64,000 nucleotides of DNA from Calamus simplicifolius (GCA_900491605.1 UESW01004998.1:475370-539369); one strand, 5' to 3'; shown: positions 10,339-22,415, numbered from the stretch's first letter. A program made the numbers and translations. Notes: generated from the letters alone by a model not told the origin.

Positions 10339-11839
10339 CTGCAATAAGAAATAAATGCAAATGTATTAGTCATAAATTAAGTTGAATAGAACAAGAACAC
10401 TTTGCTGAAAGAACGAATAAATCTAATATAGTTCCTTTGCAATCATGGAAAATGATGTCAAGCCACCAGTAAGCATGTTAATTAATCTAATTATTGTGTC
10501 CTAAGCGATGTCAAACTCTCATGCATATAATCGTGATAGCATAAAGGACTTCAATTGTGCAAGCATGCAACTAAGGCCTTAAAACAACAGCCATTCTCAA
10601 AGACTACTTTCAAATACATGATAGCAAAGTAATTATGTATTATGAGCACAGTTATGCCTATCAACCCTGCAACACCCTTCATCTTTTCATGAGCTAAAGG
10701 TGCACATGTCAAATACCATGGTTGGCCTTGAGGGTCTCATGGGGAAGTTTGATCTTATGCAGCAGCAATGCAGCATAATAATCTTCTTTATCCACACATT
10801 ATGTACAGGCAGCAAGTAAAAGGTCAATGCACAACTTCATTCTCTCACATGAATCACAAAAGATCCATATTGAAGATTCTTAACTAGATCAAAAAATCAT
10901 AAATCTTCACATAAAGCAGCCAAAAGCAAATTCTAAGGGCACCATAAATGGGAGATACTGGAAAGCAATTTAGGTTTCTTATGTACGATCGATGCAACAG
11001 ATCAGTTCCACCATGTTCCATTTAAATTGACAATAACAACAAACCACGTAGAGCCAGTAGTTAATAACTGATGTAAAGATTGCTTACAAAGATTGGTTAG
11101 TTTGTTATTTCAGATATTACAAAGATCTAGTAGCTAATTTGACAAACAAGGCAGTGGATAGTACTGCAAGATTCCAAGGCAAAAGTTCTTCTAATCATTT
11201 CGATTTATTTGCAGATAAAATGAACCAAAATTGAGTTATACTTATAAGAATAATAAAGGATAAAAAAAAATGAAAGTAAAAGAACTACGGACATAAAGTC
11301 TTAAGGTGAAATTCATCATGTGTCAGAAGATTTATATCAGAAAGTCCATCAAAATTCTGTAAAAATGGGTAACCAATGTTAATCAAATGCTAAATAGAAA
11401 CACTGCATAGGTGTCAAGCATTTGTCTCCTGAAAAACATAGGGCACAACAACACGGTCCTGCAATTTATAGTGTGTACATGTATAAAGAATTGATTCAAG
11501 TAAAAGAGTTTCAAAATAATCTTGTTACCTGCACTAATTGAATATTCATTATCATAAAGAAAAGAAGATGCCCTAACACTGCAATGAAGAACCTGACGCT
11601 AGATGACAACAGGCCCCATATATCCATTGATCCATCAAAAACCACTTAAATTTGGCTTGTGTATCATGCAGATGTTCAGGCATGAAGGTGCTTTGTTTCT
11701 GCCAGCCCAGATACTCTGCTCATATCTTATTACTGGCATAAACAATATTTCCACCGAAATAAACAAAAAGAAGTGGCATATATTGCTGATTTGTTTATTG
11801 TTACGTGAGTGTACAATAACTCCGAGAGTTAACTATTAA
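10339..11839. other. non-coding stretch, nothing recognised
   Basis: AT-rich, no long open frame and no TIR or LTR seen. On the minus strand it lies upstream of exon A of the split gene, so it may be intron with undetected short exons; a weak candidate is near 11290-11345 (minus), preceded by a TTTTTACAG acceptor-like site, but I could not match its reading. Confidence 0.5.
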
Positions 11840-12177
11840 GGTAGTGTTTGTTAGAAAAAATATTATCCATGAATAAGTGTACGGAATAGAGTTTGTTCCC
11901 TGACTATTTCTAGGGATATCCCTTGACTATCCCATTAATCATATCAAATGCAAAAAGGTAAATCTATAGGATAACTTTTTTTTACTCTTATTTGAAGGGA
12001 TAACCAGCTATTTTTACATTTTCTAGGAAATAAATTGAGGGGATATCCCACATGGTTAGTCATGAATTATCACTTTGGTTAACTTTATTCCCAGCTATCA
12101 CTTATAGTTATGGCTTTTGGGAATAAGAGGGGATATCCAGGGGATATTCCCTCTTATCCCCTATTTCAAACACAACC
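11840..12177 (+). mobile_element. MITE copy 1 (Tourist-like)
   Basis: 338 bp, starts GGTAGTGTTTGTTAG and ends CAAACACAACC (imperfect inverted repeat), flanked by TAA at 11837-11839 and 12178-12180. No coding sequence. The interior is rich in internal GGGATA/TATCCC inverted repeats. TIR beginning GG and a 3-bp TWA target duplication fit PIF/Harbinger-derived Tourist MITEs; the assignment is an inference. Confidence 0.85.
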
Positions 12178-12856
12178 TAAGAGAATAGTTAGTTGATTTG
12201 GTAAATTTTATTGATTAATTGTTGGTGAATCGCTTCCATTATTTGCATCACGAATTGTTATTTTTCAGCAGAACTACAAACTTGATGCGAAAAAAATTTA
12301 TTCTTGAAAGATTTTGAAGTTGCCCTGTTCTTTTCAGGTTTTTCCTATACAAGATGTTCTAGCATTGTGCAATAATTCAAGTGAATAAAATATGCTAAAA
12401 GCAAAAAAATTAACCAATACATCAGCATGATGATTTCTAAGAAGCAGTAGATCTTTTTGTCCAAAATTAAATATGTAATAGCCACCAAAAAATGTTCAAT
12501 ATGTTAAAAATACATGTTCAGGTTGTCGCACTTCTCTGCCCAACCGACCAACACAACCCAAAGTTAACATCCAGTGTATGGGTTGACGTCAAGTCATAAC
12601 ATGTACATACAACCCAAACATTCATTGAATGGGTTGGTTTGGGTTTAAAGTCCTGAACCAGATTCTTCCATTTAACAATTGGGGTAGATTAACACAGTGA
12701 CAACATGAACCTTAAAATGTCCCATGGTGAACCTAGCTCTAAATGGAAAGAATATTTTAAAGAGCAACAGGTTAATTAGATGCCAAATTATTGGATTAAC
12801 ATCAGATAATAGATTAGCCATGTTAGAATTAGGTTCATCAAAAAGAATGGATTTAA
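12178..12856. other. spacer between MITE copies
   Basis: No gene, repeat or structural feature recognised. Confidence 0.5.
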
Positions 12857-13189
12857 GGCAGTTTGATAGAAAAAATATTATTCATGGATAAGTGTACGGG
12901 ATAGAGTTTATCCCCTGGCTATCTCTAAGAATATCCCTTGGCTATCCCATTGATCATATCAAATGCAAAAAGGTAAATACATAGGATAACTTTTTTTACT
13001 CTTATTTGGAGGGATAACCAGTTATTCCTACATTTTTTAGGGAATAAATTAAGGGGATAACCCATGGTTAACCATGGATTATCCCTCTGGTTAACTTTAT
13101 TCCCAGCTATCCTTCATAGTTATGGCTTTTGGGAATAAGAGGGGATATCCCCTGAATATTTCCTCTTATTCCCTATTTCAAACACTACT
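12857..13189 (+). mobile_element. MITE copy 2
   Basis: 333 bp, same subfamily as copy 1. Starts GGCAGTTTGATAG (TIR with a small deletion), ends CAAACACTACT, with TAA on both sides (12854-12856 and 13190-13192). The right TAA is shared with the next element, which begins at 13193. Confidence 0.85.
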
Positions 13190-13192
13190 TAA

Positions 13193-13780
13193 GGGTGTGT
13201 TTGATATGGGGGATAAGGAAGGATATCCCTCCTTATTCCCAAATGCTATAGCTAGAGGGGTTGGTTCTGAAAAAGTTTAACCAGAGGAGATAACCCATAT
13301 TTAACCATGGGTTATCTCCTGAACTTATTCCCTAAGGTAGTGTTTGATAGACAAAAGCTATCCCTGAATAAATGTACGGGATAGCATTTATCCAGGGGAT
13401 AGCTGAGGGAATAAGCATTTTTTTAAAATTACAAGCCTGCCATCAAGGGATAATTTTAGTTATTCCTAGGTTCCCTAGGGAATAAGTTCAGGAGATAACC
13501 CATGGTTAACCATGGTTAACCATGGGTTATCCCCTCTGGTTAAATTTTTTCAGACCTATCCCTTCTAGCTATAGCATTTGGGAATAAGAAGGGATATCCT
13601 GGATATCCCTTCTTATTCCCCCATATCAAACACTGCCTTAGGAATCCAGGAACAACTAAAGTTATCCCTTGATCGCAGACTTATAATTTTAAAAAGATGC
13701 TTATTCCCTGAGCTATTCTCTGGATAAATGCCATCATGTATATTTATCCAAAAATAACTTTTAGAGAGTCAAACACTACC
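13193..13780 (-). mobile_element. MITE copy 3, interrupted by copy 4
   Basis: Outer element in inverse orientation to copy 4: starts GGGTGTGTTTGATATGGGGG and ends CAAACACTACC, with TAA at 13190-13192 and 13781-13783. Its sequence runs to about 13335 and resumes at about 13638 (GGAATCCAGGAAC...), matching the inner element read backwards. A second subfamily, distinct in its middle from copies 1 and 2. Confidence 0.75.
13336..13637 (+). mobile_element. MITE copy 4, nested inside copy 3
   Basis: 302 bp, starts GGTAGTGTTTGATAG and ends CAAACACTGCC. It carries the inverted block GGGTTATC near 13520 and GGATATCC near 13595. Flanks are TAA on the left and TTA on the right, so the target duplication is not identical in this copy. 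Confidence 0.75.
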
Positions 13781-13783
13781 TAA

Positions 13784-15344
13784 GAGTGTTTGACCTATTT
13801 GTCAGATCAGTTAACCCACTGCCATCCGCAGGATTACAACCTTAAGTTCTGTTCATGTTTGAAATGTTGACTATACCACCTTATATCATGAGCCATGTTG
13901 GCAAATCCTAAGTAGATACTAGATGCTTGAGGCATATCATTCCATAAACAGTACCGGTAAGTGGCTAATACACACCCATACTGTTAGTTTCCAAACCTTG
14001 ATGCGAGGGTTTAAATTCCGATACCTAGGAATGGAACATCCTTGTCTAGAAAGGCATTTCATCTTTTTTTATTTTTTCATCTTTAAAATTTATGAACTGT
14101 ATTCAAAGATACTAATCTAAATTTAGCTACATTTAAATGTAACCAGTTCTATCTTTCTCTATATATATTATAGTATAAAATAAAAGATGGGATTTGAAGT
14201 GCATAGCGAAATCGCTCTGGTCACGATGACATCACATAACTTTCTATATCTTTCTACTAGTCTTGGTTCTTACTTTTGGTTTTGAGAGATTTCTACTGGG
14301 TCAGGCTTAGAATAATTATAACTGACTCAAGTTTGGGGCTAGCTCAATTCAGCTCGAAGTCTTGGGCTCCTTTTTTTTTTTTTTTTTCCTTAAGACAGCT
14401 TATGCCCCCACTCCTTAGGGAGTATGACCCTAGATGAGATCATCTTCCCAAAAGCTAGAAGTTTCTAGAGTACTGGATTAGATTCTACTTGGATTAGCTA
14501 CTGATTCACTTTTAAATAGCTGCCGGTGACCATTGGTCAAAGGCTTGCCGTGGCCTCAAATGCCATTTTCTGTATTTTTAATGATATTAATTGATAGTTA
14601 GCCAATTTAGAATTTTAATGAATTTGGACTTTATCATCTTCTTGATCCAATCATAATGGTAGGTTAACTAATTTCTCACCTTGCTCTCATGTGTCTGAGG
14701 TTTTTTTTTTTTTTTTTGTGATAAGACGTTGTCTCATGTTTACTTGAACTGGTCTTTTGAATTGGATGATAAATTATTGGATGTTATCAATCAATCACAT
14801 AAATGGACATTATCTTACTTCATTTGAATATAGATTAATGTAATATTAGTTGATCACGCAAGTTAAGGATATTTCATGTCATCTATAGTATCCATAACAT
14901 ATTAGCTTAACATAAAAACACAATCTATAATTTGTCACTTGTGTTATTATTATATTTAGGGTGAACACTTTTGTGTTTTTCACAATTTACATCTTGAAAG
15001 GAAAAGAAAGAGGATAAAGCAATCTTGACTTCCAACTTTAAGAAAGTTGCATATAATTCTTAGCAGATCATTGTAACTTGAGAATAGCCAATCTTTATAT
15101 TCATGAATGAATATTTAAAGACCTTTGACTGAATTAAAGCTGTTAAAAATCTAGTCACATCTATAGAGTTCTTGAAGCCAATGGGTGCTCATGTTGTTCA
15201 ATATATATGCACAAACAAAAGTACTTGAATGATGCAAAACTAAAATGGTGACCTGGCTAATTTATTTGCATGGAATCTAGAAAATTGCTTTTCTTTGTGC
15301 CTAACAAATAATATACTAGAGGGATAGGTGCACATGCAATATAA
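13784..15344. other. spacer, nothing recognised
   Basis: AT-rich with T runs at about 14372-14387 and 14701-14717. No open frame, TIR or LTR found. Confidence 0.5.
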
Positions 15345-15618
15345 GGTAGTGTTGATAGAAAAAATATTATCCATGGATAAGTGTATGGGATAGGTTTGTC
15401 CCTTGGCCATCCCTAGGGATATCCCTTGGCTATCCCATTGATCATATCAAATGCAAAAAGGTAAATCCATAGGATAACCTTTTTTTTTTGCTCTTATTTG
15501 AAGGGATAACCAGCTATTCCTGCATTTTCTAGGGAATAAATTGAGGGGATATCCCATGATTAACTATGGTTAAGCATGGACTATCCCTTTGGTTAACTTT
15601 ATTCCCAGCTATCCCTTA

Positions 15619-15958
15619 GGTAGTGTTTGATAGAAAAAAATATTATCCATGGATAAGTGTACGGGATAGAGTTTGTCCCTTGGCTATTCCTAGGGATATT
15701 CCTTGGCTATCCCATTGATCATATCAAATGCAAACAGGTAAATCCATAGGATAACTTTTTTTTACTCTTATTTGGAGGGATAACCAGCTATTCCGCATTT
15801 TCTAGGAAATAAATTGAGTGGATCCATGATTAACCATGGTAACCATGGACTATCCCTTTGGTTAACTTTATTCCAGCTATCCCTTGTAGTTATGACTTTT
15901 GGGAATAAGAGGAGATATCCAGAGGATATCCCCTCTTTATTCACATTTCAAACCTACC
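15619..15958 (+). mobile_element. MITE copy 6, nested
   Basis: 340 bp, starts GGTAGTGTTTGATAG, ends CAAACCTACC, with TTA at 15616-15618 and 15959-15961. Lies inside copy 5 and directly abuts copy 7 through the shared TTA. Confidence 0.85.
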
Positions 15959-15961
15959 TTA

Positions 15962-16290
15962 GGTAGTGTTTGATAGGAAAATATTATCCATGGATTGTAT
16001 GGTAGTTATTCCCTGCTATCCTAGGGATTCTCTGACTATCCCATTGATCATATCAAATGCAAAAAGGTAAATCCATAGGATAACCTTTTTTTTCTCTTAT
16101 TTGGAGGGATAACCAGCTATTCTTGCATTCTCTAGGAAATAAATTGAGGGGATATCCCATGGTTAACATGGTTAACCATGGATTATCCCTTTGGTTAACT
16201 TTATTCTCTGCTATCCCTTATAGTTATGGCTTTTGGAATAAGAGGGGATATCCTCTGGATATCCCCTTATCCCCTATTTCAAACACTACC
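15962..16290 (+). mobile_element. MITE copy 7, nested
   Basis: 329 bp, starts GGTAGTGTTTGATAGG, ends CAAACACTACC, with TTA at 15959-15961 and 16291-16293. Same orientation as copies 5 and 6. Confidence 0.85.
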
Positions 16291-16329
16291 TTATAGTTAT
16301 GGCTTTCCTCTATTTTAAACACTTCCTAA

Positions 16330-17052
16330 AGGAATAAGTTTACCCACAACAAATCAAGGAAATGAGTTTATTAGTCTAAATATTTGTAATCCAAGAAAAG
16401 TTATGATCATAGTAATGTTTCGACCATCAACTACTACACGGCAATTGACATACAAATGGTGAGGTTTACTTTATAAAAGAGAATAAGTATGTAATATTCA
16501 ATTATACTTGTAAGATAATATTTTTAGAAGAAAATGGTGGATGGCACTGATTAAAGTTTAGGCTATATAATGAGAGTGATTTTAGGGTAATATGCTGGTT
16601 CCACCTCCATTAATTGCAAAGTTAGACTAGCTCTCCTCTAAGGTCTCTAATTCATTGCAAATCCTTAGTCGTAGCAATCAATGTCTTAAATAATAGATAA
16701 ACTAGCACTTGCAAACACTCTTTCAATATTTGATATTGTTTCTTCTTCTATTTTAAAGAATTTACACTTAACATGTATCTCACCTTCCAATGCCTTGTAG
16801 AATTTTATTCTAAAACATAAAATACAACATGGATGTAATTATCAATCATTATACATTTATGCACGCACTCAATTAAAATCTAAGATACACATAACTACCT
16901 AGCCTCTTATACTTGCAAATGAGCTATTGAAGGTTCAAACATGTAAATTCTAATAAGAAATGAAATAATTAATTCATAATTACATTTTTGCTAATGCAAT
17001 CTATCCTGCATTAACGTTGCTAAATCAAATTCTTGCTCTCATGTATTAGTTT
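16330..17052. other. spacer, nothing recognised
   Basis: AT-rich DNA between the MITE cluster and the repeat flanking the LINE. No gene seen. Confidence 0.5.
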
Positions 17053-17331
17053 AAAAGTTAGCATGAAAGAAGCTACCCCTAATTATTATCTATACTCCAT
17101 TTCTTATTCAAAGTGTAGTGACGATAAAAGTTCTTTTATTGTGAACCATAAAATCTTTTGTTTTATGAAAGTTATATAGTATATTTTAAATCTTTAAAAG
17201 AAAAGTTAATCAAAATTACTATATGAATGAATTAAATCTAATTAATTTAAAAATTTGAATTTATACTATTTTTATATATTTAATTATTAAAATATAAAGA
17301 ATGAAGAAGAAGAAGAATATTACGATCCATT
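17053..17331 (+). repeat. left copy of a 280-bp direct repeat around the LINE
   Basis: Aligns along its whole length with 19019-19301: both start AAAAGTTAG, share CTCCATTTCTT, ATATTTTAAATCTT, AATTAAATCTAATTAATT and end near ATCCATT. Divergence is roughly a fifth to a quarter by eye. It ends where the LINE sequence begins. Confidence 0.8.
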
Positions 17332-19022
17332 ATTATCTATCCAATGCCTTAGGAGGATTGAGAGATGCTTTCACGATTTTTTATGGGCTTCTATGCAAGA
17401 TGGTCATGGTATGCACCTTTTATCATGGAAATGGTCTGTATGCCTATCCTCGAGGGTGGTCTTGGTATTCAGTCTCTGATTACTAGACGTGAGGCCCTTC
17501 TAGCTAGACATGCTTCGAGATTCCTTCTGGAGCCGCATTGCCTTTGGAGTTCGCTGATGAGATCGAGGTATGGTGACTGGATGCCCGCCTCGAATATTTC
17601 TCCACCTCGGGGTTGCTCCTCCTTTTGGCAGGCGGTTTGTCAGTATGGTCAGTCTATCTCGAAGCATATCTCATGGATGATTGGAGATGGATCATCGATT
17701 GATGTTATTCAGGATTCATGGATTGCTGAGCTTCCTCTTTCTCGGTGGCCCTCCTTCATCAGCACTGATGTCCCATCCAATTTAAAGGTCAAGGATTTGA
17801 TCTCCTCGGATCCCACTGCTTGGCATATCCCCTCGGTAACCAGATTCTTTGGATTGGATCTCTCCCTCAGGATTCTCTCGATACCCCTTATTTCTGACCA
17901 CTCTTCTGATTCAGGATCTGGCAAAGATCCTGTCTCTCCAAGGCTCCTCTAGGGATCTGGTCAAGTTGCTCAGGCCCCAGTCCCAGCGCTCGTTTGAAGC
18001 GGCGTGGATTTGGAAGCTTCCTATTATTCCTAGGGTCCAGCTATTTATCTAGAAGCTTATATGGGATTGTTTGCCTACCTGCGGTCTTCTTTCGCAGAGG
18101 GGCCTACTTATTCATGTGATATGTCCTTTATGTAATATGGAGGAGGAATCTTCTGATCATGCTATCTTTGTCTGCCCCAGAGCGAGACAGGTCTGGCATA
18201 TGATAGGTTACTCCATTAGATAAGATGATTCGGGCTCTTCGCATTCCTCCTTTCTTGTTGATATCCGGCAGTGTTCCAATCAGAAGAAAGGTCTTTGGGC
18301 TGCTACAGCGTACCAGATTTGGCTGTCTAGAAATCAGTTCATATTCTCTGACGAAAATCTTTCCCCTCACAATATTGTGAGGAAGATTAGACTATTGATG
18401 GCGGACTGTGCCTGTGTTGGCTTTGACGTCTCTGGCCTCTGGGGATCCCTGCTGCTCCGGCAGCGAACCGGCACACGGTTTTATCTCTTGGAACCCCCCC
18501 TCCAGGATTTGTCAAAATCAACTTCGACGGAGTGTTCGTGATAGAGCTGCTGGTTCTGCTTTCGTTATCTGTGGCACTCATGGTGATTATTGGCAGCTGG
18601 TGGATTGGCACTCTCGACTCATCTATCCCTATGTCTGAGCTTCATGCGGCTTGGGCGGGAATATCATATGCTACCCGTACTCTTCATGCGCAGGCTCTTC
18701 ATCGAAGGTGATTCCATGACAGTCATCTCCTGGCTGAAGAAGGAGAACTGCCCTCCTGGCCATTCTAATCCGATCCTTAGGGATATTTGGACTATTCTGC
18801 GGGAAGTTGACAGTGTTCAGATCCGCCATATTTTCAGGGAAGCCAATACGGCAGCGGACTGGGTTGCTACTTCAGTGGCCCAGCATGCTGGTTCGTGGTC
18901 GTGGAGATTAGGTGATCCCTGTCCTTATTCTTTGCAGCTAATTTTGTACTCAGATCTATATAGGCTGACTCGCACTAGATGAGTATGATCGCCCGTTTGT
19001 ATCAAAAAAAAAAAAAAAAAAA
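17332..19022 (+). mobile_element. 5'-truncated L1-type LINE with poly(A) tail
   Basis: Holds the 3' part of a plant L1 ORF2 in plus orientation: end of RT, the zinc-binding segment (zf-RVT) and an RNase H domain, then a 19-base A tail at 19004-19022. Reading needs several frames (open parts at 17365-17952 and 18590-18982). Truncation at the 5' end, poly(A) and lack of LTRs are the signs of target-primed insertion. It is dead. Confidence 0.9.
17340..18980 (+). pseudogene. LINE ORF2 remnant (RT end, zf-RVT, RNase H)
   Basis: RT/zf-RVT linker: EGGLGIQSLITRREALLARH followed by LWSSLMRSRYGDW, then ISWMIGDGSSIDVIQDSWI. The zinc segment (about 18060-18200) reads CPLCNMEEESSDHAIFVC. The RNase H domain (about 18500-18940) keeps all four acidic positions: INFDGVF, SELHAAWAG, FIEGDSMTVISWL and FREANTAADWVA. 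Frameshifts separate these blocks, for example near 17400, 17940 and 18640. Confidence 0.85.
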
Positions 19023-19301
19023 GTTAGTGTGAATGAAACTACTCCAAACTTAGACTTTGCTCCATTTCTTTTTCAAAGTTTGGTAATAATAAAATCCCTT
19101 CCATCATGAAGGTAACTTATTTCTTTTATGAAAATTAATTAGCATATTTTAAATCTTAAAAAAAAATTAATTAAAATCATTATAGAAACAAATTAAATCT
19201 AATTAATTGCAAATTTAAAAAATCAAATTCTATATTATTGTAGATAATTTAATCATTGAAGTACGAAAGATGAAAAACGAGAAAAAATATTATAATCCAT
19301 T
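19019..19301 (+). repeat. right copy of the 280-bp direct repeat
   Basis: Begins immediately at the end of the LINE A tail and matches 17053-17331. See the finding on the origin of this pair. Confidence 0.8.
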
Positions 19302-20167
19302 CGCTTACTCCCATCTTTAGTTTAACCAGCACATTTATTCTGTCACTAAACCATACCGCGTAAGCTGTAGTCGGCGAAGGAACGGAAAATAAACTAAATA
19401 ATATTCCACGTGCGACGAAAAAACTCGTCCCTCTTGGATTTGTCGTTTTGGAGCTGCTATATACATCACAAAAGTTACTCGGGATTTCTATCTATACCCC
19501 AAAATTTACTTTCGAGAAATTTAAAAATTTATTTTTAAAAAATAATTTTTTAATTATCCTTCATATTTTCTCTTCACACCCATCGAAAACAAATCCCTTT
19601 CGGCACTGTCTCCTTCCCCCCCCCTCCAATACTAGCTCCCCCCTTAGTTGACACGGACTTTTCTTCCCTTATTGGCACCGACTCCTCCCTTCGAGATTGG
19701 CTCTCTCCTTCCCTCCCCTCCAGCATCGGCTCCCATCGGTCGGCATCGACTCCTCTCCCCCATTGGCTCCCATCCCAGCATCGCCCTTCAGCACCAGCTC
19801 CTCTTGCCCCCCTCGACACCGCCCTATTGACCCTGGTCTCCCCTTCCCCCCCCGGCTTCCCTTCCTTCCCTTTCCACCCATGCCTCTCCGGCACCGGCCC
19901 TCCTGGCCCGTCTTTCCTTACCCCTTTGTTCAACTCATAAGGATTGAACAAGCAGCTTCCGTCTTTTTACCCTTTGTTCAACTCATAAGGATTGAAGTGA
20001 TAGAGAAGGAGGAGGGAGGGACCTCACATTGTATTTCTTTTTTTTCTTCTTAATACCCTAAATTTTCTTCACATCCCTTTTCCTGCACTCATCCCTTTTT
20101 TTTTTTCCAACCGAGAGACTTCTTTTGTTCTTGTCAAGAGGCAACGGTATGAGAGAAGGAGACGTTG
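19302..20167. other. intergenic, with a C-rich low-complexity block
   Basis: About 19610-19900 is strongly pyrimidine/C-rich on the plus strand (runs of CTCCC and CCCC), giving long but low-complexity open frames on both strands that I do not call genes. A 28-base unit CCCTTTGTTCAACTCATAAG (with GATTGAA) occurs twice, about 50 bases apart, at about 19921 and 19971. Confidence 0.6.
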
Positions 20168-20502
20168 GATAAAGTTAAATTTCTATTTTTTATTTTATAA
20201 AAGATAAAATCAAATTATAAATAAAGTTAAATTTATATTTAATTTAATTTTAAATAAAAGGATAGGATAAAAAATGTACAATGGATAAGTTAAATTTCTA
20301 TCTTTTATCTTATAAGAGATAAAATCAAATTATAATAAAGTTAAATTTATATTTAATTTTTTTAAATAAAAGGATGGGATAAAGAATGTACATTGATAAG
20401 TTAAATTTCTATCTTTTATCTTATAAGAGATAAAATTAAATTATGAATACAGTTAAATTTATATTTAATTTAATTTTAAATAAAAGATTAGATAAAAAAT
20501 GT
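20168..20502. repeat. AT-rich tandem repeat, 3 units of about 111-116 bp
   Basis: Units start at 20168, 20284 and 20395, each beginning GATAAAGTTAAATTTCTA or GATAAGTTAAATTTCTAT and ending near ATAAAAAATGT. The array is bordered on both sides by GGAGACGTTG (20158 and about 20518), suggesting the array expanded from one unit. Confidence 0.85.
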
Positions 20503-21160
20503 CATATTAAAAATAAAGGAGACGTTGCCTTAGATGAATTTATCTCTATGAAAATCATAGAGATAAGATAAAAAAATAAAGATCATAAAAAATCAACACA
20601 TTCTGGTTGAATCGCAATGCTGGAATCAAACGCAGAGAAAAGCCATGGAATATTCGACATATTAGGCTAAACAATATATATATATATATATTGAAAAAAA
20701 TGAGGGGTCGAGAAAACTGTAACGCGAAGAAAGGGGGTGATTAAGGATAGAGTGCAGAGAGAAATTTTAAGGGTACAAAGATTATTATATAACAAGATAA
20801 ATTGAGCATTTTTTTTTTTAGTTTGTGTAGAGAGTAATTTTTATTGTGTGCATAAAATTCCCCTTGTGGTTTACTGTTCACGACTTTACGACGCCCGTTC
20901 ATCCAAAAAGTTCCGTTTCCAAAATCCGAAGTCTAGAATTTTCGATGCCGAGAAGGGCTGATACTCGTAGTAAAAGTACGCCAATAATGTAAGAGAGAGC
21001 GTACTTTTCCAAAAAAAATAATAATAAATGTGCATACGTGCTCCCAATTTATTATAATTTTCAAATGTTTAATTATTATAATCTAAAAAATTAAGTATTT
21101 AATATTAATTATTCAATAATAAAGTAAAATAGGTGAAACTATAGGGTGAAAGCATGATAA
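20503..21160. other. AT-rich intergenic DNA
   Basis: Contains a short (TA)n run near 20676-20691. No gene recognised. Confidence 0.5.
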
Positions 21161-21612
21161 ATTAAATGAAAAAGTTTTTTTAAAAATATTATATGATCAT
21201 CATATTTTATTAAAATTTAAAAAAATTTATAAAATTACTATTAAGCAATTATGCTATATAGATAAAGTATTAGATAATACTGAAACAATATATGAATAAA
21301 TTAAATATAACATAGATATGCATGTTTAAATAGATATATGATAAAAATAGAATTAAAAATAAAATATAAAAAAAATTTATAAAAGTAATTTTGATTGAAA
21401 ATAAAATCGATTACGGTGGTTTGGATATATACAATGAAAACCGTTTAGATGATAAAGATAGAGATAGACCTAAACTATCATAAATATAAATAATTAAAAG
21501 AGATAACTATTTGTAATTTGAGTGTTAACTTAATTCTAGATAAAGTAGAGTGAAAGAAGAAAAAAAAAAAAAAAGCTTATATGAGTTGGGTTAAGTATAT
21601 ATAATCTCTATC
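21161..21612 (+). mobile_element. RTE-type LINE 3' remnant
   Basis: Collinear with the better copy at 36958-37395: ATGCTATATAG, ATTGATACTGAAACAATAT region, AAATCGATTACGGTGGTTTG, GATAGAGATAGACCTAAACT, AGAGATAACTATTTGTAATT, and the terminal AAGCTTATATGAGTTGGG. Heavily decayed; no coding capacity. Confidence 0.7.
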
Positions 21613-21989
21613 CTTGTGGATGTTGAAGCACGGTTCCACCTCACGTCTTGTGTCCGCATGATTATTTTTAAAAAAATAAAATTAATATTTATTTCATATT
21701 AATAAATTTAATATATATATTTTAAATTTTTTATTTATTATTAAAATAATTGAAATTTTAATTTTATTAAAAAGCAAATATCATTTAATATATAATAATA
21801 GTACATTGCTTAACGGATCAATGGGAGAGAAACAAGGTGAAATAAGAATAAATTTATTTCAAACCCCATTCTCGCTAACGAACCAAAATAATTTTAAAAT
21901 TCATCCCTGCCAATGCCTACGTGGAAGGACGGTAAAATCATAATATTCTAAAGTTGGAGGGTCAAAATGAATTTTGAGAGAAGGTTTGA

Positions 21990-22415
21990 GGGCCAAAACC
22001 ATTCTTTATTTATTCGCACCGTATGGCCGTCGGCCAAGTTCCGTGGCCATCCTTCGCTCTCCTTTTCGCCCGTGATTTCTCTATATCTATCTCTTCCCCT
22101 CAGAGAGAACGAGAGAGTTCCAAAGAGAAACGAGGGAGAAGGGTTGTTGTCCTGAAGTTTTTCACGTTTTTTAAGCAGGAAAGAAGAGAAAGTTTTGATT
22201 TTTTTTTTTTTAACATTTATCCTTTGATTCGATTGTTTAGGTCGCTGCCTAAGATTCTTCTGTATTTAGTACGATTTTGAGCTGCTTGTAACCTATTTAT
22301 TGGGAGAGAGAGAGAGAGGCGTGTTGGTGTTCCAATCCGGTTCGCTTACGTCTCGACTCGCGGACGGAAGAGGAGAGGAAGACAGGGAAAGGTTGGATGC
22401 GGTGTAGAAGTTTCG
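21990..22415 (+). promoter_or_regulatory. probable promoter-proximal region and 5' UTR of the SAC gene
   Basis: The 400 bases before the ATG are pyrimidine-rich (CTCTCCTTTTCGCC, CTCTATATCTATCTCTTCCC) and contain a GAGAGAGAGAGA tract at about 22302. This is typical of plant 5' leaders, but no TATA box or start site could be fixed. Confidence 0.4.

Larger units (their letters stand above)
15345..16326 (+). mobile_element. MITE copy 5, interrupted by copies 6 and 7
   Basis: Starts GGTAGTGTTGATAG after TAA (15342-15344); its 5' part runs to 15618 (CAGCTATCCCTTA). The missing 3' part resumes at 16291 (TTATAGTTATGGCTTTCC) and ends TTTTAAACACTTCC at 16326, followed by TAA at 16327-16329. Copies 6 and 7 sit in the gap, so they inserted later into this element. 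Confidence 0.8.

Noticed and set aside
19574..19951. Gly/Glu/Arg-rich minus-strand frame of 125 codons and Pro-rich plus-strand frames
   Set aside because: All come from one C-rich low-complexity block with open frames on both strands; no recognisable domain.
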